Assembly: GCA_947034895.1 (NCBI GenBank)
Contig: OX344762.1
Location: 88,406,981-88,470,980 of the forward strand
Origin: Rhytidiadelphus loreus
Lineage: Eukaryota; Streptophyta; Bryopsida; Hypnales; Hylocomiaceae
Reading direction: 5' to 3'
Length of the DNA stretch: 64,000 bases
Both the position numbers and the translations under genes were made by a program. The notes under the pieces are model-generated. The model saw only the letters and a list, made by a program, of their open reading frames with translations. It searched no databases and was not told where the DNA came from. The first letter of the stretch is position 1, and every line of letters begins with the position of its first letter. Shown here in pieces: positions 1-11,577 of this stretch.

Positions 1-1205
1 TGTCAAAGGAAGTAGGGAACTTGCCTTCTTTGACCATTTTAGATTTGAATGGGTGTTCAAGTTTGGTGCCTTTACCAAAGAAAGTGGAAAACTTACTTTT
101 TTTTTAGAGTTCTCAACTTCAAAGTTAGATATCCATGAGTCAAGAGCAATAAAGAATCTTGATTTTCGAGGATTACAATTTTAGTTTTATTTCCTATTAC
201 AACAAATTGCAATGAAATTGAAGTCTCCTTTAATTAGGATCTTATTTCTATGATGAATCTTGACAAGTCTTAGACTATGTGGTCAAATTTAGACAAATTT
301 TACTTTAATTCTTATTTTTATAATCTATACTATGTATGTATGAGAACATTTGTTTTCATTTTTAAAGATGGTATTACTTTAAACTCTAATTCCAAAAAAT
401 TCAAAATGTTTGTGGAGATTTGAAAGGGAATGTTAGTTTTGAATTATAGAAGTAGAAATTATTCATATCTCCATACAAATTAGCTTAATCTATATTGACC
501 TAAGGGCTCTCGAACACATTCATTGACTGTAAGACTTTATGGTATTCCAAAGCTACTTGTAAGAATCAAGTAATAAAAGATTTCTAGGTGTGGCATTTAG
601 ATTTAGGAATTTGGACAAAGGAACTTGTATTGGTGTCACACAATTGATGTGCACAAGTGGTGCACCAAAGACAAGTGTAGTTGGAAATAGTACAAGGTTT
701 GAGATTCTTTATTCAAATTGATTAATATTTGGTAGCAATTGTTTTAGTATTTAGGAATCGTCTCACTCTAAATTGTAGAACATTAGGTCTTTGTTATCAC
801 TATCATCTCGAGTTTAGTGGGAGGGAATTTACAAGTTTTTGTGTAGGAAGGAATGAGTAGCTTGGGAGTTGGTCATTTTTGTCCCTTACAAATATCTATA
901 ATTTCTCATCGACACAGACATCATTTACCAATTGAAAAGAGCCAATTTTGGATCTTGGATGGAAAATTCTTTGAAGTATGTATTTTGAACAAACCAATGA
1001 AAAGAACAACACTATTATGGAAGTGTGGAGTGTGGAGTATAGAGTCTCGAAAACAATAACTACAAGTGAATTAGAAGAAATTTAAGAGACAGTTATCAAA
1101 TCATCAAAATGTACACCACACTCAAAGAATACATTGTGTACATATATATCGTGTGCAAACTATATTGTATGGTCTAGGATAAAATGGCTAAATGGACCAT
1201 GTACT
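1..1205. other. AT-rich stretch without a recognisable gene
   Basis: I see no coding region, RNA gene or bounded mobile element here. The only open frames are short and show no domain or motif. The stretch ends at the TTAA that precedes the element starting at 1210. Confidence 0.5.
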
Positions 1206-1388
1206 TTAACCCCTAAAGGTCCAAACACATTTTTGGCAACATAGCAATTTGGGGCAGCTTATTACAAACATAATTTTTAAGGTGCAACAATTTTCATAAC
1301 TTTTGACTACATGGTAAAAAAGTTCTTGCATGATATGTAATTTTCAACATTCAGTAGGCAATCTAAGCAACCCAAAAAACTTCTCTAA

Positions 1389-1610
1389 CCCTTAAAGGAC
1401 GAAGGGGTAACCTTGGAAATCATTCCTTTTCATTACCTTGTGAATCATGGGCTTTAGAGATAGCAAAAGCATTCATTGGAAGTTAAACTATTATAGAAGA
1501 CCTTTCCTTTTCACAACAAAATTCAAATGATGAATAGTTATACTTTTGTCCTACTACATGGATTCCATGTCATCCATCGGACACCAAACGTCCTCCTCGA
1601 CGTTTAAAGG
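1389..1610. mobile_element. Small nested TTAA-type MITE (222 bp)
   Basis: The left end is CTAA then CCCTTAAAGGACGAAGG. The right end read inward on the minus strand is TTAA then CCTTTAAACGTCGAGG, an imperfect inverted match of about 16 bp. It lies inside the 1210-3271 element. A diverged copy of the same length class lies at about 62986-63211 and shares the internal segment reading AAAGCA(T/C)TCATTGGAAGT. The left flank CTAA is one base away from TTAA, which fits an old insertion. Confidence 0.65.
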
Positions 1611-2631
1611 TTAAACATCACTTCTTTACAAAATAAAATTTTGAAATTGATTCTCTCTCTATAAATATATAGAAAGCTTTTAATCATTCCATTTTGATTA
1701 ATGAGATGAAAGTTATGAGGAGTTTTAGTTTGTGGGTAGGTATGGAATCTAAAAGAAATGAAAAACCTTCCCTTATAATGACCCTATTTTTTTAAATACC
1801 TTCTTATGATTCTCGAACCCCTAATTTTTTTCTACATTTCTGCAAAATTTTAATTCCAACTAATAAACCATACCCAATTATTTTTTTATTACATGTTGTT
1901 TCAAAAGAATCACTAGTGCCAACTTTGAGGATAGTTAGTACAAACAAAGAATGGAAGACAACCACAAAGAAAAGACTAATTAAACCCAAACACCAAAATC
2001 CCACAACTAAGTGTTTGTAGGTCTAGACTCTAGAGGGATGCTTTTGTATTGGAGATTCCCACACAAGGAGCTCGTGCATGATCATTTAAACAAATAAGAA
2101 CTAAAACCAAAATATCCAAACTCAATAAACAACTAGTTGCAAATTTTGGATCCATTCTTCAAGGCAAGTTGGCTACATGCTTGAAAAATTTTAGATCGTT
2201 TGGAATTGTACAATACAACATAAGCTTATAGGAAAAAATAATAAGTAGAAAGAAGTAGAAAATGATTCAAAATACAAATTTGTTAAAAATTTAATTATAG
2301 AATTGAAAAATGCCAATTCCAATGGTTGAAATGTTGTAATGAACAATCTACATCCTATGATTTTATTTTTTTACAAAAAATATTGAAAATCGAATAAAAT
2401 GAAGAACTTCAAAGTTTATTTTAGAGTAGAAAATCCATAACTACCCACAAATTAAAACTCCTCATAACTTTTGACTCTTTGATCAAAATGGAATGAATCA
2501 AAGCTTTCCATGTATGTATAACTCTAGAAAACCAATTTCAAATTTTTGTTTATGAAAAAAGTGATTTTTTCTAATCTGCCCAGACTGCCCATTTACTAAA
2601 AAAAGGTGACATTAGAAAGGATTTGAGGCCT

Positions 2632-3085
2632 CTGGGAGACCTTCCGGCCATGGTTCCCCATACTGCGAACCATGGCCGGACAGTCTGATTAAAAAAAATT
2701 AAAAAATTAAAAAAAAAATATTTAATTTAAAAAAAATATTTAATTTAAAAAAAATATTTAATTTAAAAAATATATTTAATTTAAAAAATATATTTAATTT
2801 AAAAAATATATTTAATTTAAAAAATATATTTAATTTAAAAAATATATTTAATTTAAAAAATATATTTAATTTAAAAAATATATTTAATTTAAAAAATATA
2901 TTTAATTTAAAAAATATATTTAATTTAAAAAATATATTTAATTTAAAAAATATATTTAATTTAAAAAATATATTTTAATTAATTCATTACTGCAGTCCGA
3001 CCTAGCAGTCTCCGTGCCAGGTTGGACTGCTGGTTCTCCGACGTTCCCACAGTCCGGGAACGTCAGAGAACTGGAGGTCTCCCAG
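2632..3085. repeat. Cluster of nested hairpins around an AT minisatellite
   Basis: Several GC-rich inverted pairs flank the AT repeat. A 12-bp perfect pair CCGGCCATGGTT / AACCATGGCCGG lies at 2644-2655 and 2668-2679. CTGGGAGACCT-type sequence at 2632-2643 pairs with AGGTCTCCCAG at 3075-3085. GACGTTCCC / GGGAACGTC lies around 3040-3066, and AGTCCGACCT / AGGTTGGACT around 2995-3028. The whole could fold as a cruciform with the AT minisatellite in its loop. It is part of the 1210-3271 element. Confidence 0.75.
2697..2974. repeat. 18-bp AT-only minisatellite
   Basis: A tandem array of the unit TATATTTAATTTAAAAAA, almost perfect over most of its length. It lies between the two GC-rich hairpin blocks of the TTAA element. 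Confidence 0.9.
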
Positions 3086-3275
3086 TGGCTCCAAAACTCT
3101 TCTAATGCATATTAGGTCATAACTTTTGACTCATATTTCCAAATGTCATGAAATTTAGTGCATATGAAAGATATTCTTCATCCCCACCTACTATTAAAAT
3201 TTCAGCCTAAAATATGCAAATATCTAGTCACACTTATGTTGCCAAAAAAATGCATGTTGGTCCTTTAGGGGTTAA

Positions 3276-5403
3276 TATGAAACTTGTACAAAGTTATCTA
3301 CTTGATTGAAGAACAAGAAAAGAAAGATAAAGAAGCTCGTCAAAAATATATTGTAGACCATGCTTTTGTAGGCATTTGGAGGAGGAGAGAGTCATTAGAA
3401 TGAAAACGGAACTTCGGGAGGGCCTTGAGTTCCCTACAGGTTCCCATGGTCTAGTAGTCGTGCTCTCATGAACAACAACTTGTACACGCAAGCTGCTAAC
3501 GTGACAGGGAAATTAGTGACATTGTTCATTCGGCCTTTCAGGAATCGCCATGTTTGATGGAGTCAACGTCCCCGGTTAGTCCCGCCAAACTCCAATTCAT
3601 CGACTCGTCCTTCTCTCGCGAGACCCGGCCTGACCCCGGCCTGATCCCGTCAGAGTGTCCGACCTTCAAGGCACTCTATTTGAGGGTGTGGGTGAGGGTT
3701 TTGCTTCACTATCCATTCATTTGGTGATTTGCTCGCGCCTAGTTTCTTCCAATTCTCTCATTTTCTGTTAGGATTTCTGTATGTAGCTCCACGTCGCTAC
3801 TTCCCATTCATTTTCTTGTCGTCTCAATGAGGCCGCGGTGCACGATTGATTTTGTTTTCACCTATAATACAAGAAATGAAGAAGGAAATTCCATTCCTAC
3901 CAAAATCAGCATTGGCTCTTGGATTACGTTGCAGCCGGGAAAGAAAGGCGGACATGCTCGAGATTTGAGATGTTGCCAAAGAATGGTGGAACAACATGTT
4001 TTTGTGGAGTCTACAAAGCTAAAGTATTACAGTTCGGTGTCACTGAAGGCTCCAATGTCATCTCTGAGGTTTTGGTGCAGCATTCATACATGCACCACCA
4101 ACTTCAGTTGCCACCATCTCAAGCATCGGAAGGGAGATGTAATTGTAAGTAGCGTTTGCTCCATGAATTCCAAGTATTGTTCACTTAGCACAGATAGGGT
4201 TCTAGTGCTTCTGTATGTACAATCGGTACAGAACTTGCATTATTTTCTTCTTTTGTGATGATGCTCTGACCTTGTATAATTCGGAATCTGGAACTCATTG
4301 CCATCACTTCGACCGCACCTTCTCTTCGTTGTTGATAGTAAATTTGTTGATTTGTTCGAATTCTATAAAATTCTAACAATGCAGATGATGACCTTCACTG
4401 TAGTTGTTGTCGAAACCACAGTCCACTCCTAGTATAGTTCCTGTTATCCTTTCAGAAATGGTATGAATTGTGGAACTTTGCTATTCTTCTAGCAATATAA
4501 AAAAGTAAGATTATGAGTGCTCAGATTAGTGGTTCGAAATATGACTTTCACAATTAAGTCAAGATACTACAAACATTTAGAAATGTGGTACTGAAATTAA
4601 TGTGAACAATGAAGTTGCACATTGTCTGTAGAATGTTCTGAATTTCACCAAAAATAACGTTTGCTCAATCTCAAAACATTTCAGAATATAGTCCCATCCC
4701 TGCAAGAGACTAATGATTGGCTCAATTACTGAACTTGTTGTTAGCATGTCATAGGCATTTGCATTAGGTTGTTTCTATTTGACTCGAAACTATGCACATG
4801 GAATTCTGAAATTTCTGAGAGTATAAAAGAAAACCCTAATATGCAATGAAACAGACTTGATTGTTGTCCTATCTTTAAGTCAACCAACTTGTTTCTTATA
4901 TTAGGTTTACGTACATCTCTTATGCCCTTTTCAGACTTCTAAAGTGTCAAACCTTTTCTTGATAAAGATAGGGTTGTGATATGAATAAGATTGTGCCTAG
5001 AAAGTCAGAAAATTCCATCTTCTTAAAAACATACTTGATCTGCCATTTTAACTTGGCAAAAAGAAGCTTAAGCTTGCTTCTATCCGCATGTTGCAACTAA
5101 GTACTTGCAACGTCTAAATGATGGGGACAAATCCATAAATCTTGATCTGCCGACTCCTTGTCAAGCCTACCTGAAATGTGCACCACTAGTTCCTGCACAT
5201 TAAATGAACTGCAAGTGTTGTTCAATTACCATACTTAATGTTATATATATGATTCTCATGTGCAATGTTATGCCTTTTGTGCAGATCTGTATTTGTCGCC
5301 ACATGAAGATTGGGTTTGTATCACAAGTATTATCAGAATAATTTGGGTCTTGCATGTTGACATTGGAGAAGCATAAAGAGGTACTTGAACCCATAAAGAG
5401 CTT
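3276..5403 (+). other. GC-richer segment, possible promoter and 5' exons of an unrecognised gene
   Basis: From about 3490 to 3960 the base composition rises and CpG becomes common, unlike the flanks, as expected for a host gene start or a captured gene fragment. An open frame runs from ATG 3827 to 4258, and a second frame (3919-4152) carries the stretch NGGTTCFCGVYKAKVLQFGV. I recognise neither and cannot tell which is coding. They may be upstream exons of the plus-strand candidate at 5404-6993, but the 4260-5400 interval has no clear exon. Alternatively this is the 5' part of a decayed mobile gene. Confidence 0.3.
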
Positions 5404-6993
5404 TTGGATGTCAGTATTTTCTTCTTCAATGCATTGTACATACTAGAGAATGGACAAACACCATTTGGTTCTTTACAAAGACTCCCTCTACCCAGTTTTG
5501 ATAGCCCTGATTGGCCACTACTTGATATGGCTACATCTGAGGGATACCAATTTCGTATAAGAGCTTATTTCTTGGCAGCTATGCGACCAAACATTGCATC
5601 TAGAGCAACACGTCTACAATGGTTTATGCCTATTCACGTTATGGTGGATTTGTTTTCTACTTTTCAATCCCACAAGATACCTACTTTGTTTGTTTTCAAG
5701 GATATTTCTGATAAGTGCTTCACCTCTATCATGGATGACAGTTGGGACATTAAATTCACTGTTGGAGTTGATATTATCAAATGCGTAGCCTCAAGGCAAT
5801 CGGTGATCTTCAAATTCCATGTTGGAAGATCCACTTTATATGCTAACTTCCTCTACAATAGGCAACGCCTAAGTCACGGTTGCAACTGGGAAGACATTGA
5901 CCAACCTATAGTTCTTGACATGGTGAGACTTGAATGTAAAGTGCTACATCAGGAAGAGAAAATAGTATTGGATGTGGGTTTGAATTGGACCTTATCCACT
6001 GTTCGACAAGAATTACAAGTGGTACAAGGACTGAACTTTCCCACCGAGTTCACCTTTGGGATTGTACAAAATGGAATCCTCACTGAAAAGGTAATGTCTC
6101 TGTCAAATTTCTGAAGGCACTATACATAGCATTCGTGCGTCTTACTAGGAAACTCTAAAGTAGGTCATGGATCATTGTCGACGTTGCTACAAGAGTGATT
6201 TTGTTAAGTATGTGCATCTAGGCTAAAGTCATGGTTTACAATGACTGAGATCTTCAATCTTTAACTTCTTGCAATAGATCATTGAATTCTATTTTTGAAA
6301 CTAGAATGCCTATTAGTCTATTTCATTAAAGTAGCAAAATTTCAGTGCCAAATAGTAACATATGAACTCATAATGGTCTAAAATCTAGAAATAATATGCA
6401 TTCATATTTTAGAATAGGTGTTTCGTTCTTATTGGTCCTAGTGAGAGTCTTTGAAAACTACCAATTTAACAAAATTATCATTAACCCTAAAATCCAACTC
6501 ACTCTACTCTTATCTCTGTAGGATTTGTGATGTATAAATCAACATTTTTGATTTATGGAGGTCTTCTAATGCAAAGAGACCAAAGGGAGAGCTCTACTTT
6601 GAAAATACTCAGTGTAGAGCTCACAACTAGAATGCTTGGTTTCCTATACAGGATTGTCTACATTAAGAAGTATCTAATTTAATTTGATCTCATGTCACTT
6701 TAATTCTCAACATGGTCGAATTGTAAACCTGCAATGCTACATGAATTGAAGGTTACAATCTGACCTTCACCATGCAATAATTTAACCAATTCTCAGCAAC
6801 AAGGAAAATACTACTGTGTACAATGCTTCACTATTGTAATAGATTGCACATACTATTGCACATACTGTAAAATTTACGAAGGCAATTTCTATAGAATTTT
6901 CAGAACTAATACAATTGTGTGCTCTTGTAGGTGAGCACTCGAAAGGAAGGGAAAAAAAAAGTAGCCGATGTCACTCCACCTAAGGTCCTTTGA
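5404..6993 (+). CDS. Unrecognised two-exon coding candidate, 5' end uncertain
   Basis: An open frame from 5404 runs uninterrupted to a good splice donor (AAG then GTAATG at 6090/6091, phase 0). A matching acceptor (CTCTTGTAG, ending 6930) leads into a 63-bp last exon (6931-6993) in the same phase, which encodes a basic tail (KEGKKK) and ends in TGA. The joined product would be about 249 residues if translation began at 5404. That Met is probably not the true start, because similarity-like composition seems to begin around residue 15 and upstream exons may exist. The protein is mixed alpha/beta in appearance with no signal peptide, membrane segment or catalytic motif I recognise. The long uninterrupted frame and phase-consistent intron favour real coding. 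It lies tail-to-tail with the minus-strand transposase pseudogene, so it could be a second gene of that transposon or a captured gene. Confidence 0.45.
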
Positions 6994-7099
6994 GTTGTCC
7001 CTACATCACAATAGGTTAGATTCATTTATATGTTTTTGTGCGTTTTTAGTTGTTTACATGAGTAGTGTTCCGTATCCAGCGACTCCCTACACGAGTGTA
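6994..7099. other. Short spacer between convergent coding regions
   Basis: About 100 bp separate the stop of the plus-strand candidate from the last exon of the minus-strand transposase pseudogene. I see no terminator-like structure. Confidence 0.4.
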
Positions 7100-8660
7100 C
7101 TACGCTCGCCATGCTGTTGCATGTTCCACTGCATTGGAATTCACTAACGCCTCCCGTCTTTTTTGCAACTGTTCCTCTGAATCTAGATTTCTATCTTCTT
7201 CACTTTCATGTTCTTTGTTGTAGAACCTATGCTGCACAATTCTATACCAATGCTCATAGGTTTGGAGGATGGGACTCTTTTTGTGAATAGAACCTCCATG
7301 TTGTGTGTGGCGGTGGTAAGCTACCTTGGCTGCATGATGATTAAATTCCATACCTTGACATGACCATACAGAAAGTGAATCATATCTTTCCACAAAGTAT
7401 GGGCCGTGCTTCACCAAAATGTGTTGCACAATTTGAAAGCAAGATTAGTACATTTGAATCCAATACCCTCCTAGTCATTGAAGTCTCACAAGTAGCACTA
7501 CAGTGTAGTATATAGTATAGTACATACACAATGTGAACAAGTTAGCATATGAATGGTTTGAGAATTCCTTACTATGTAATGAGTAACATGGTGCTTGCCA
7601 AAGTGCTTCACATACAAGCTACCAAAGTTGTCCACAAGTCCTTTGAATGAATCTTGTTGTTCCATAGATAGTGTCAAACCTGTGAAGTATGGAATTAGAT
7701 TTTCAAGAGCTCTCCAAACTTGTAGTCTACCTTGACGAGCTACACCATTGTCCAAATAGTTCCGTTCTGCTAATACAATGTTTTCATAGACTTTATTAGA
7801 ACCCCCACATAGAGTGCTTGGTTTGAAAAGCTTATGCGCGTGCAAACCACTTAGTGAAGGCTTTTTAGGGACAGAATTGGATTTGCCAGATAGGTCCTTG
7901 TCTTCAAAAATTTCAACATCTCCTCCATGTATACCAATGGCAGACCAAAGTTTTTGGATGTCCTCGATTGCAGCTTTCTGGAGGTGGACATTGCGAATAG
8001 TCCATACAAATTGGAAATGCATATGTAGAATTTTTTCACAAATTCTATTGAACCCATGCAGTGTATAGATATGAACTTGATCCAATGGAATGGGGATAAT
8101 AGGCTTTCACCTTTTTAAGGATATGGGATCTGAAACAGGTTTGGTTGTCACATTCTTTGCAAAAAGACCACTATTCCATGATGCGCTATGTTTTTGCACG
8201 GTCGCTATAGCTTGTGGACATGATAGGACTTTGTCTTTGCTCTTTTTTGGTTACAATAAATGCAACAATAAGGTCCAATTGCTCCATTTCCAAGTCCATA
8301 TAGAGCCTTAATAGTCTTCATGTCACCTGATAAATGCCACTGTACTTGAAAATCTCCGACCCCATCAACAGCTAATCTTTGCCCATCATTTTGAGATTGG
8401 ATGATGAAGGGAATGCAAATTCTCTTGAAAATTGCTGATAGAATTTCAAAATTCTCCTAAATTGGAATTTGGAAACATCCAATTGGCCAAATCTTTCTTT
8501 CAACTTGTATGGAGAAATATTCTTCGGAGTCTGTTGTCACAACAGGGTCTAGTGCTCTGTTCATTATTGTGATGTTGATGCGTTCCATCTTTTGTTTACT
8601 TACAACTTCTGCTTCGTCCATTTTCAGGACAAAGATAAGAGGATTGCCATTCATCTCTAC
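7100..8660 (-). pseudogene. Transposase-like pseudogene, C-terminal exons
   Basis: Minus-strand exons continue the gene whose 5' part is at 9692-11221. The 8660-8090 stretch reads KMDEAEVVSKQKMERINITI, then QVQWHLSGDMKTIKALYGL followed by a CCIYC cysteine pair (8252-8272), with in-frame stops at 8457-8459 and near 8205. The 8085-7597 exon holds LHMHFQFVWTIRNVHLQKA and CGGSNKVYENIVLAERNYLD and ends HYI before a GTAAGG donor. The last exon (to 7100) holds SLSVWSCQGMEFNHHAAKVA and AYHRHTQHGGS. The pattern SGD-x-K-xx-A-xx-G followed by CxxC, then a SCQG-x-E-x-H-x-AK motif, is typical, as I recall, of uncharacterised DNA-transposon proteins in seedless plants, cnidarians and oomycetes. I cannot assign a superfamily. 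Stops and a damaged acceptor near 7440 mark it as dead. Confidence 0.6.
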
Positions 8661-9691
8661 ATAGCAAAGGATTAGCTACACATACATGAAGAATGAAATT
8701 CCTTTAATAGTTTATAATGACAATTGTAGTATTCCTCTCTTTCACGAAAAAAAATCTCACTACTATTGATTTGTAATACTTGAACTTCTCACTTTGCAAT
8801 AACAAGTTTTATGTCTATAGAGCTAAAGTATAAGCATGCCAGCCTACTTGATTTCTAACTATTGTGAATCAATGTTTCTTCCTACAGGTGAATTTCTTGA
8901 ATATGGATTACTGTGCTAGCAGAGTAGTGCACCTGAGAACTTCCTTTGCATATTGGTAATACGGCACTTGGTATCCTTGACGTTAACTATTTTGTATCTT
9001 ATAAATCGTGGAGTAATTGGGCACTTGGATTAAACTATAGATTGTGAATTTTGTATTGCATAGGGAGTTAAGCGAAGAGGAAAAATACCAATGCCTTGAT
9101 TGACCTCTTTGTGTCACATGACATGAAGTACCTCTAATTAATGACTAGGGGTGCAAGTCAGAACAAAGATCACTATGGTCATGACCAATACTTTGGACAT
9201 CCGCATTTAAAAATTAAGTAAACATTCTCCATTACATTACACTCCAACATCTGAACTTTCAATGGGAACTCCTAATAAGACTAACGGAAGAGTAATTGCT
9301 AACTTGGACTATCAGATGGACTCATGGAGGTGACCATCACATGTGTTTCTTTACTTGTTTAGCGCTTTCAACTCATGGTGACAAGTAATGACCATGGACC
9401 AAGTAGTGTGCAATTGTTTAAAGAAATTGAGGCGGCCACCTAATCATGAATGCCAACTTCATTGTCAAAAGAAGGTGAGATTTTGTTGTCATTCACCTAC
9501 GAGCATCTCTTTGAAAATCTTGAATTTGAAATCAAAATGTGATGTACCACCTTTTATATTTAGGATTTGATATATTGTTTTGAATTATTCATCGGGGTTG
9601 GACCCATGCACTGACTTTCAAGTTGTATGTGGTTTACTTGTAGGTCAAATGCACTAGAATCATGACAACGATATCATCTGAACTATTTGCA
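8661..9691 (-). other. Introns and decayed exons of the transposase-like pseudogene
   Basis: The interval joins the two coding parts of the minus-strand pseudogene. Short minus-strand reading segments occur around 9350-9480 but are broken by stops, and I cannot fix exon borders. No plus-strand gene is supported. Confidence 0.35.
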
Positions 9692-11221
9692 CTAATGAAG
9701 ATGTAATTCAGATTGATAGAAGTGTTGTCTGCACTTTCTAAACATCAAAGTTGGAGTCATACCTGTAGGAGTGATCCCATACAACTTCACCATGGTACGT
9801 TGCACACTTTCCAAGTCGGCAAAGAAAGTATTGAACTCATTCAAATGTAGTATTCGTTTGTCCTTGTTCTTTTGTTTGATTTCGACTTCCATATCAATGG
9901 TATAGAACTCTCCAATAATCAGCTTTGTCAACTTCGAACTCATTTCAACCCTAAGAGTGGAGACCTTGTAGGGATTGGGGAGACATCCCAATCTCAAGTT
10001 CTTGCCAACAGATTGCAGACCCCCTTTGAATTTTTTGTAGATTGTTGAGTACCCTTTCTGAGTAATGCCAGCTTTGTCACATGTCTGGAGGATCTCATAG
10101 GGTCCAATAGATTCACCAATCTTATTGAGGTAGGAGTTTGCTACTTGCATTCTGGTATCAGTAAGTGCTGGTAGTTGAATGAGAGACTGGAGTTCTATTT
10201 TTGTCAAAAGTAATGCAAATAGTTTTCCACTTGCAACTTGGTCGTCAATGCCTCCACAAAGGCGCCTATGAGAACATGACACGGAGTTTTGGTTTTGGAT
10301 TCTCATGCTTGTTTCTAGAGTGAGGACAGTTTGTGCAAACCTACGGGCTGCCTTTCCATGACCTCCAGTCTTGGACATCGACAAAATATCTTTACAAGGT
10401 CTTACTTGATTTGTATACCTGAATGGTGTTTTCTTCATCCTCTCTATTTTTTGTTGCAATTTCTGAACATTGCACATTGCTCCAACTAAACTATCGTTGA
10501 GGACAAGCAATTGTCGCTCGTGTAGCAATCACAAATGTTACATTTCCTGGTCATTGACAAGATCCAACTGCTCCAAATGTGCACGCAAAATATCCAAGGC
10601 CTCTCTTTTGTGAAGGAGCTCATAGTTGATAGTGTTGTGATCCCTTGTCAATGCACAGAAGGATTCTTCTAACTGAGCAACTTGAGTTTGCAAATGGCAC
10701 TTTTGTGATTGGAGATGTGAAATCTCATACACTCTCTAATTTTCAAAGTTGGCCTCCTCTTTGCCAAAGGATTGCAGGAGGTCATCAATTCGGGCTCGCA
10801 ATAATGATATCTCTATGTCCTTGTGTTGAACTAATAGGGATGTGCTTCCCAAAGAATTATGCAAATTCTTCACATACCCAAGTAAACCCCTCTCTCCGTC
10901 ACCTACGAATTCCAAAAAATCTGGCAGTGATTGAAAAGCAGGAGGTCTCTGAGTGACTGTATCTGCAGGATAAAGGGATCCATCAAGCCAGAGGTCAAGG
11001 TTTGTAGCACCTGCCTTCCGTTTCTCTGGGAAAGTGAGTTTTGAAGGTTGTTCATGAAGAGGATGACCTCGAATTATAACGGGTTTGTATTTTCTTGCTA
11101 CTCTAGCTTGGACCTTGTACACGTCCTGATTATTTGACACCATCTTTGTTGCTTGGGATTAGTTAGCTCTGGGAAACTCAGCAAAGCCAGCAACAAGTCT
11201 TTTTTGGTAGAGCTCGAAGTC
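9692..11221 (-). pseudogene. Transposase-like pseudogene, N-terminal exon with four nonsense codons
   Basis: One reading frame runs about 1.5 kb on the minus strand from a good acceptor (polypyrimidine then CAG, exon base 11221) to about 9692. It is interrupted only by four stop codons (11159-11161 TAA, 10736-10738 TAG, 10538-10540 TAA, 10529-10531 TGA) and has no frameshift. It encodes a basic, Pro-containing start (VARKYKPVIIRGHPLHEQPS), a coiled coil of roughly 150 residues (HLQSQKCHLQTQVAQLEESF), a CGG-containing block and an alpha/beta region ending near LYGITPTG. A likely donor (ACAG then GTATGA) lies near the end. Every stop could come from CAA, CAG or CGA by a C-to-T change, as in methylated, silenced repeats. 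Together with 7100-8660 it forms one DNA-transposon gene. Confidence 0.65.
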
Positions 11222-11276
11222 CTGAAGAAAAAGAAAGTGCCCTCAATCATCAATCTTGGAAAACCCGCTCTTTAAT

Positions 11277-11454
11277 GTCAATTTTGTTAAAGTGGCGCGA
11301 TTCCAACGCCTAAAATTGCAAAACATATGTCCATAAAGGTCTGACATGTAGGTTTGACATGTAGGACAAGTATGGATTCATATGGAGAGCAGTGATTTGA
11401 GAGGTGTGACAAAAGAATGGTATATTGCCAATTTAACAGTTTAACGAAATTGAC
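11277..11454. mobile_element. MITE with GTCAATTT(C/T)GTTAAA termini (178 bp)
   Basis: The left end GTCAATTTTGTTAAAG and the right end, GTCAATTTCGTTAAAC on the minus strand, form inverted repeats. The interior (GGCGCGATTCCAACGCC, then ACATATGTCC...GTCTGACATGTAGG) matches, in inverted orientation, the interior of the 55109-55264 element and the segment before exon 2 of the first dioxygenase. This makes it a dispersed family with at least three copies in the window. Confidence 0.65.
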
Positions 11455-11577
11455 GTTCCAAGTTCCTCTTCCAAAAAAATCAAGTAAAGAAATGAGGGCT
11501 TGCTTGCAGGTGTTACCAATGGAAAGTCAGAACCTAAGCTAAATAATCTACCTATGTACCAGTATTCATTACTAATC
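11455..11577. other. Short unassigned flank
   Basis: Sequence between the 178-bp MITE and the hAT element. I see nothing in it beyond the left target duplication ATCCAAGT, which begins at 11578. Confidence 0.4.

Larger units (their letters stand above)
1210..3271. mobile_element. TTAA-flanked DNA element with long terminal inverted repeats (2062 bp)
   Basis: The left end reads TTAA then CCCCTAAAGGTCCAA (1206-1224). The right end, read on the minus strand, is TTAA then CCCCTAAAGGACCAA (3275 back to 3257). The inverted match continues inward through a GGCAACATA block on both sides, giving repeats of about 35-40 bp. TTAA at both outer edges is what a TTAA target duplication would leave, as in piggyBac-like or Kolobok-like transposons. 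No transposase is visible inside, so the element is non-autonomous. It holds a second inverted pair (about 1618-1755 against 2425-2575), a hairpin cluster, an 18-bp minisatellite and a nested smaller element. The superfamily is inferred from the target site only. Confidence 0.8.

Noticed and set aside
2697..2974. AT minisatellite as a replication origin or matrix attachment site
   Set aside because: AT-richness alone is no evidence, and the array lies within a mobile element.
7100..11221. Assigning the transposase pseudogene as the autonomous source of the TTAA elements
   Set aside because: I found no TTAA-type termini around it and cannot place it in a superfamily, so the link would be a guess.
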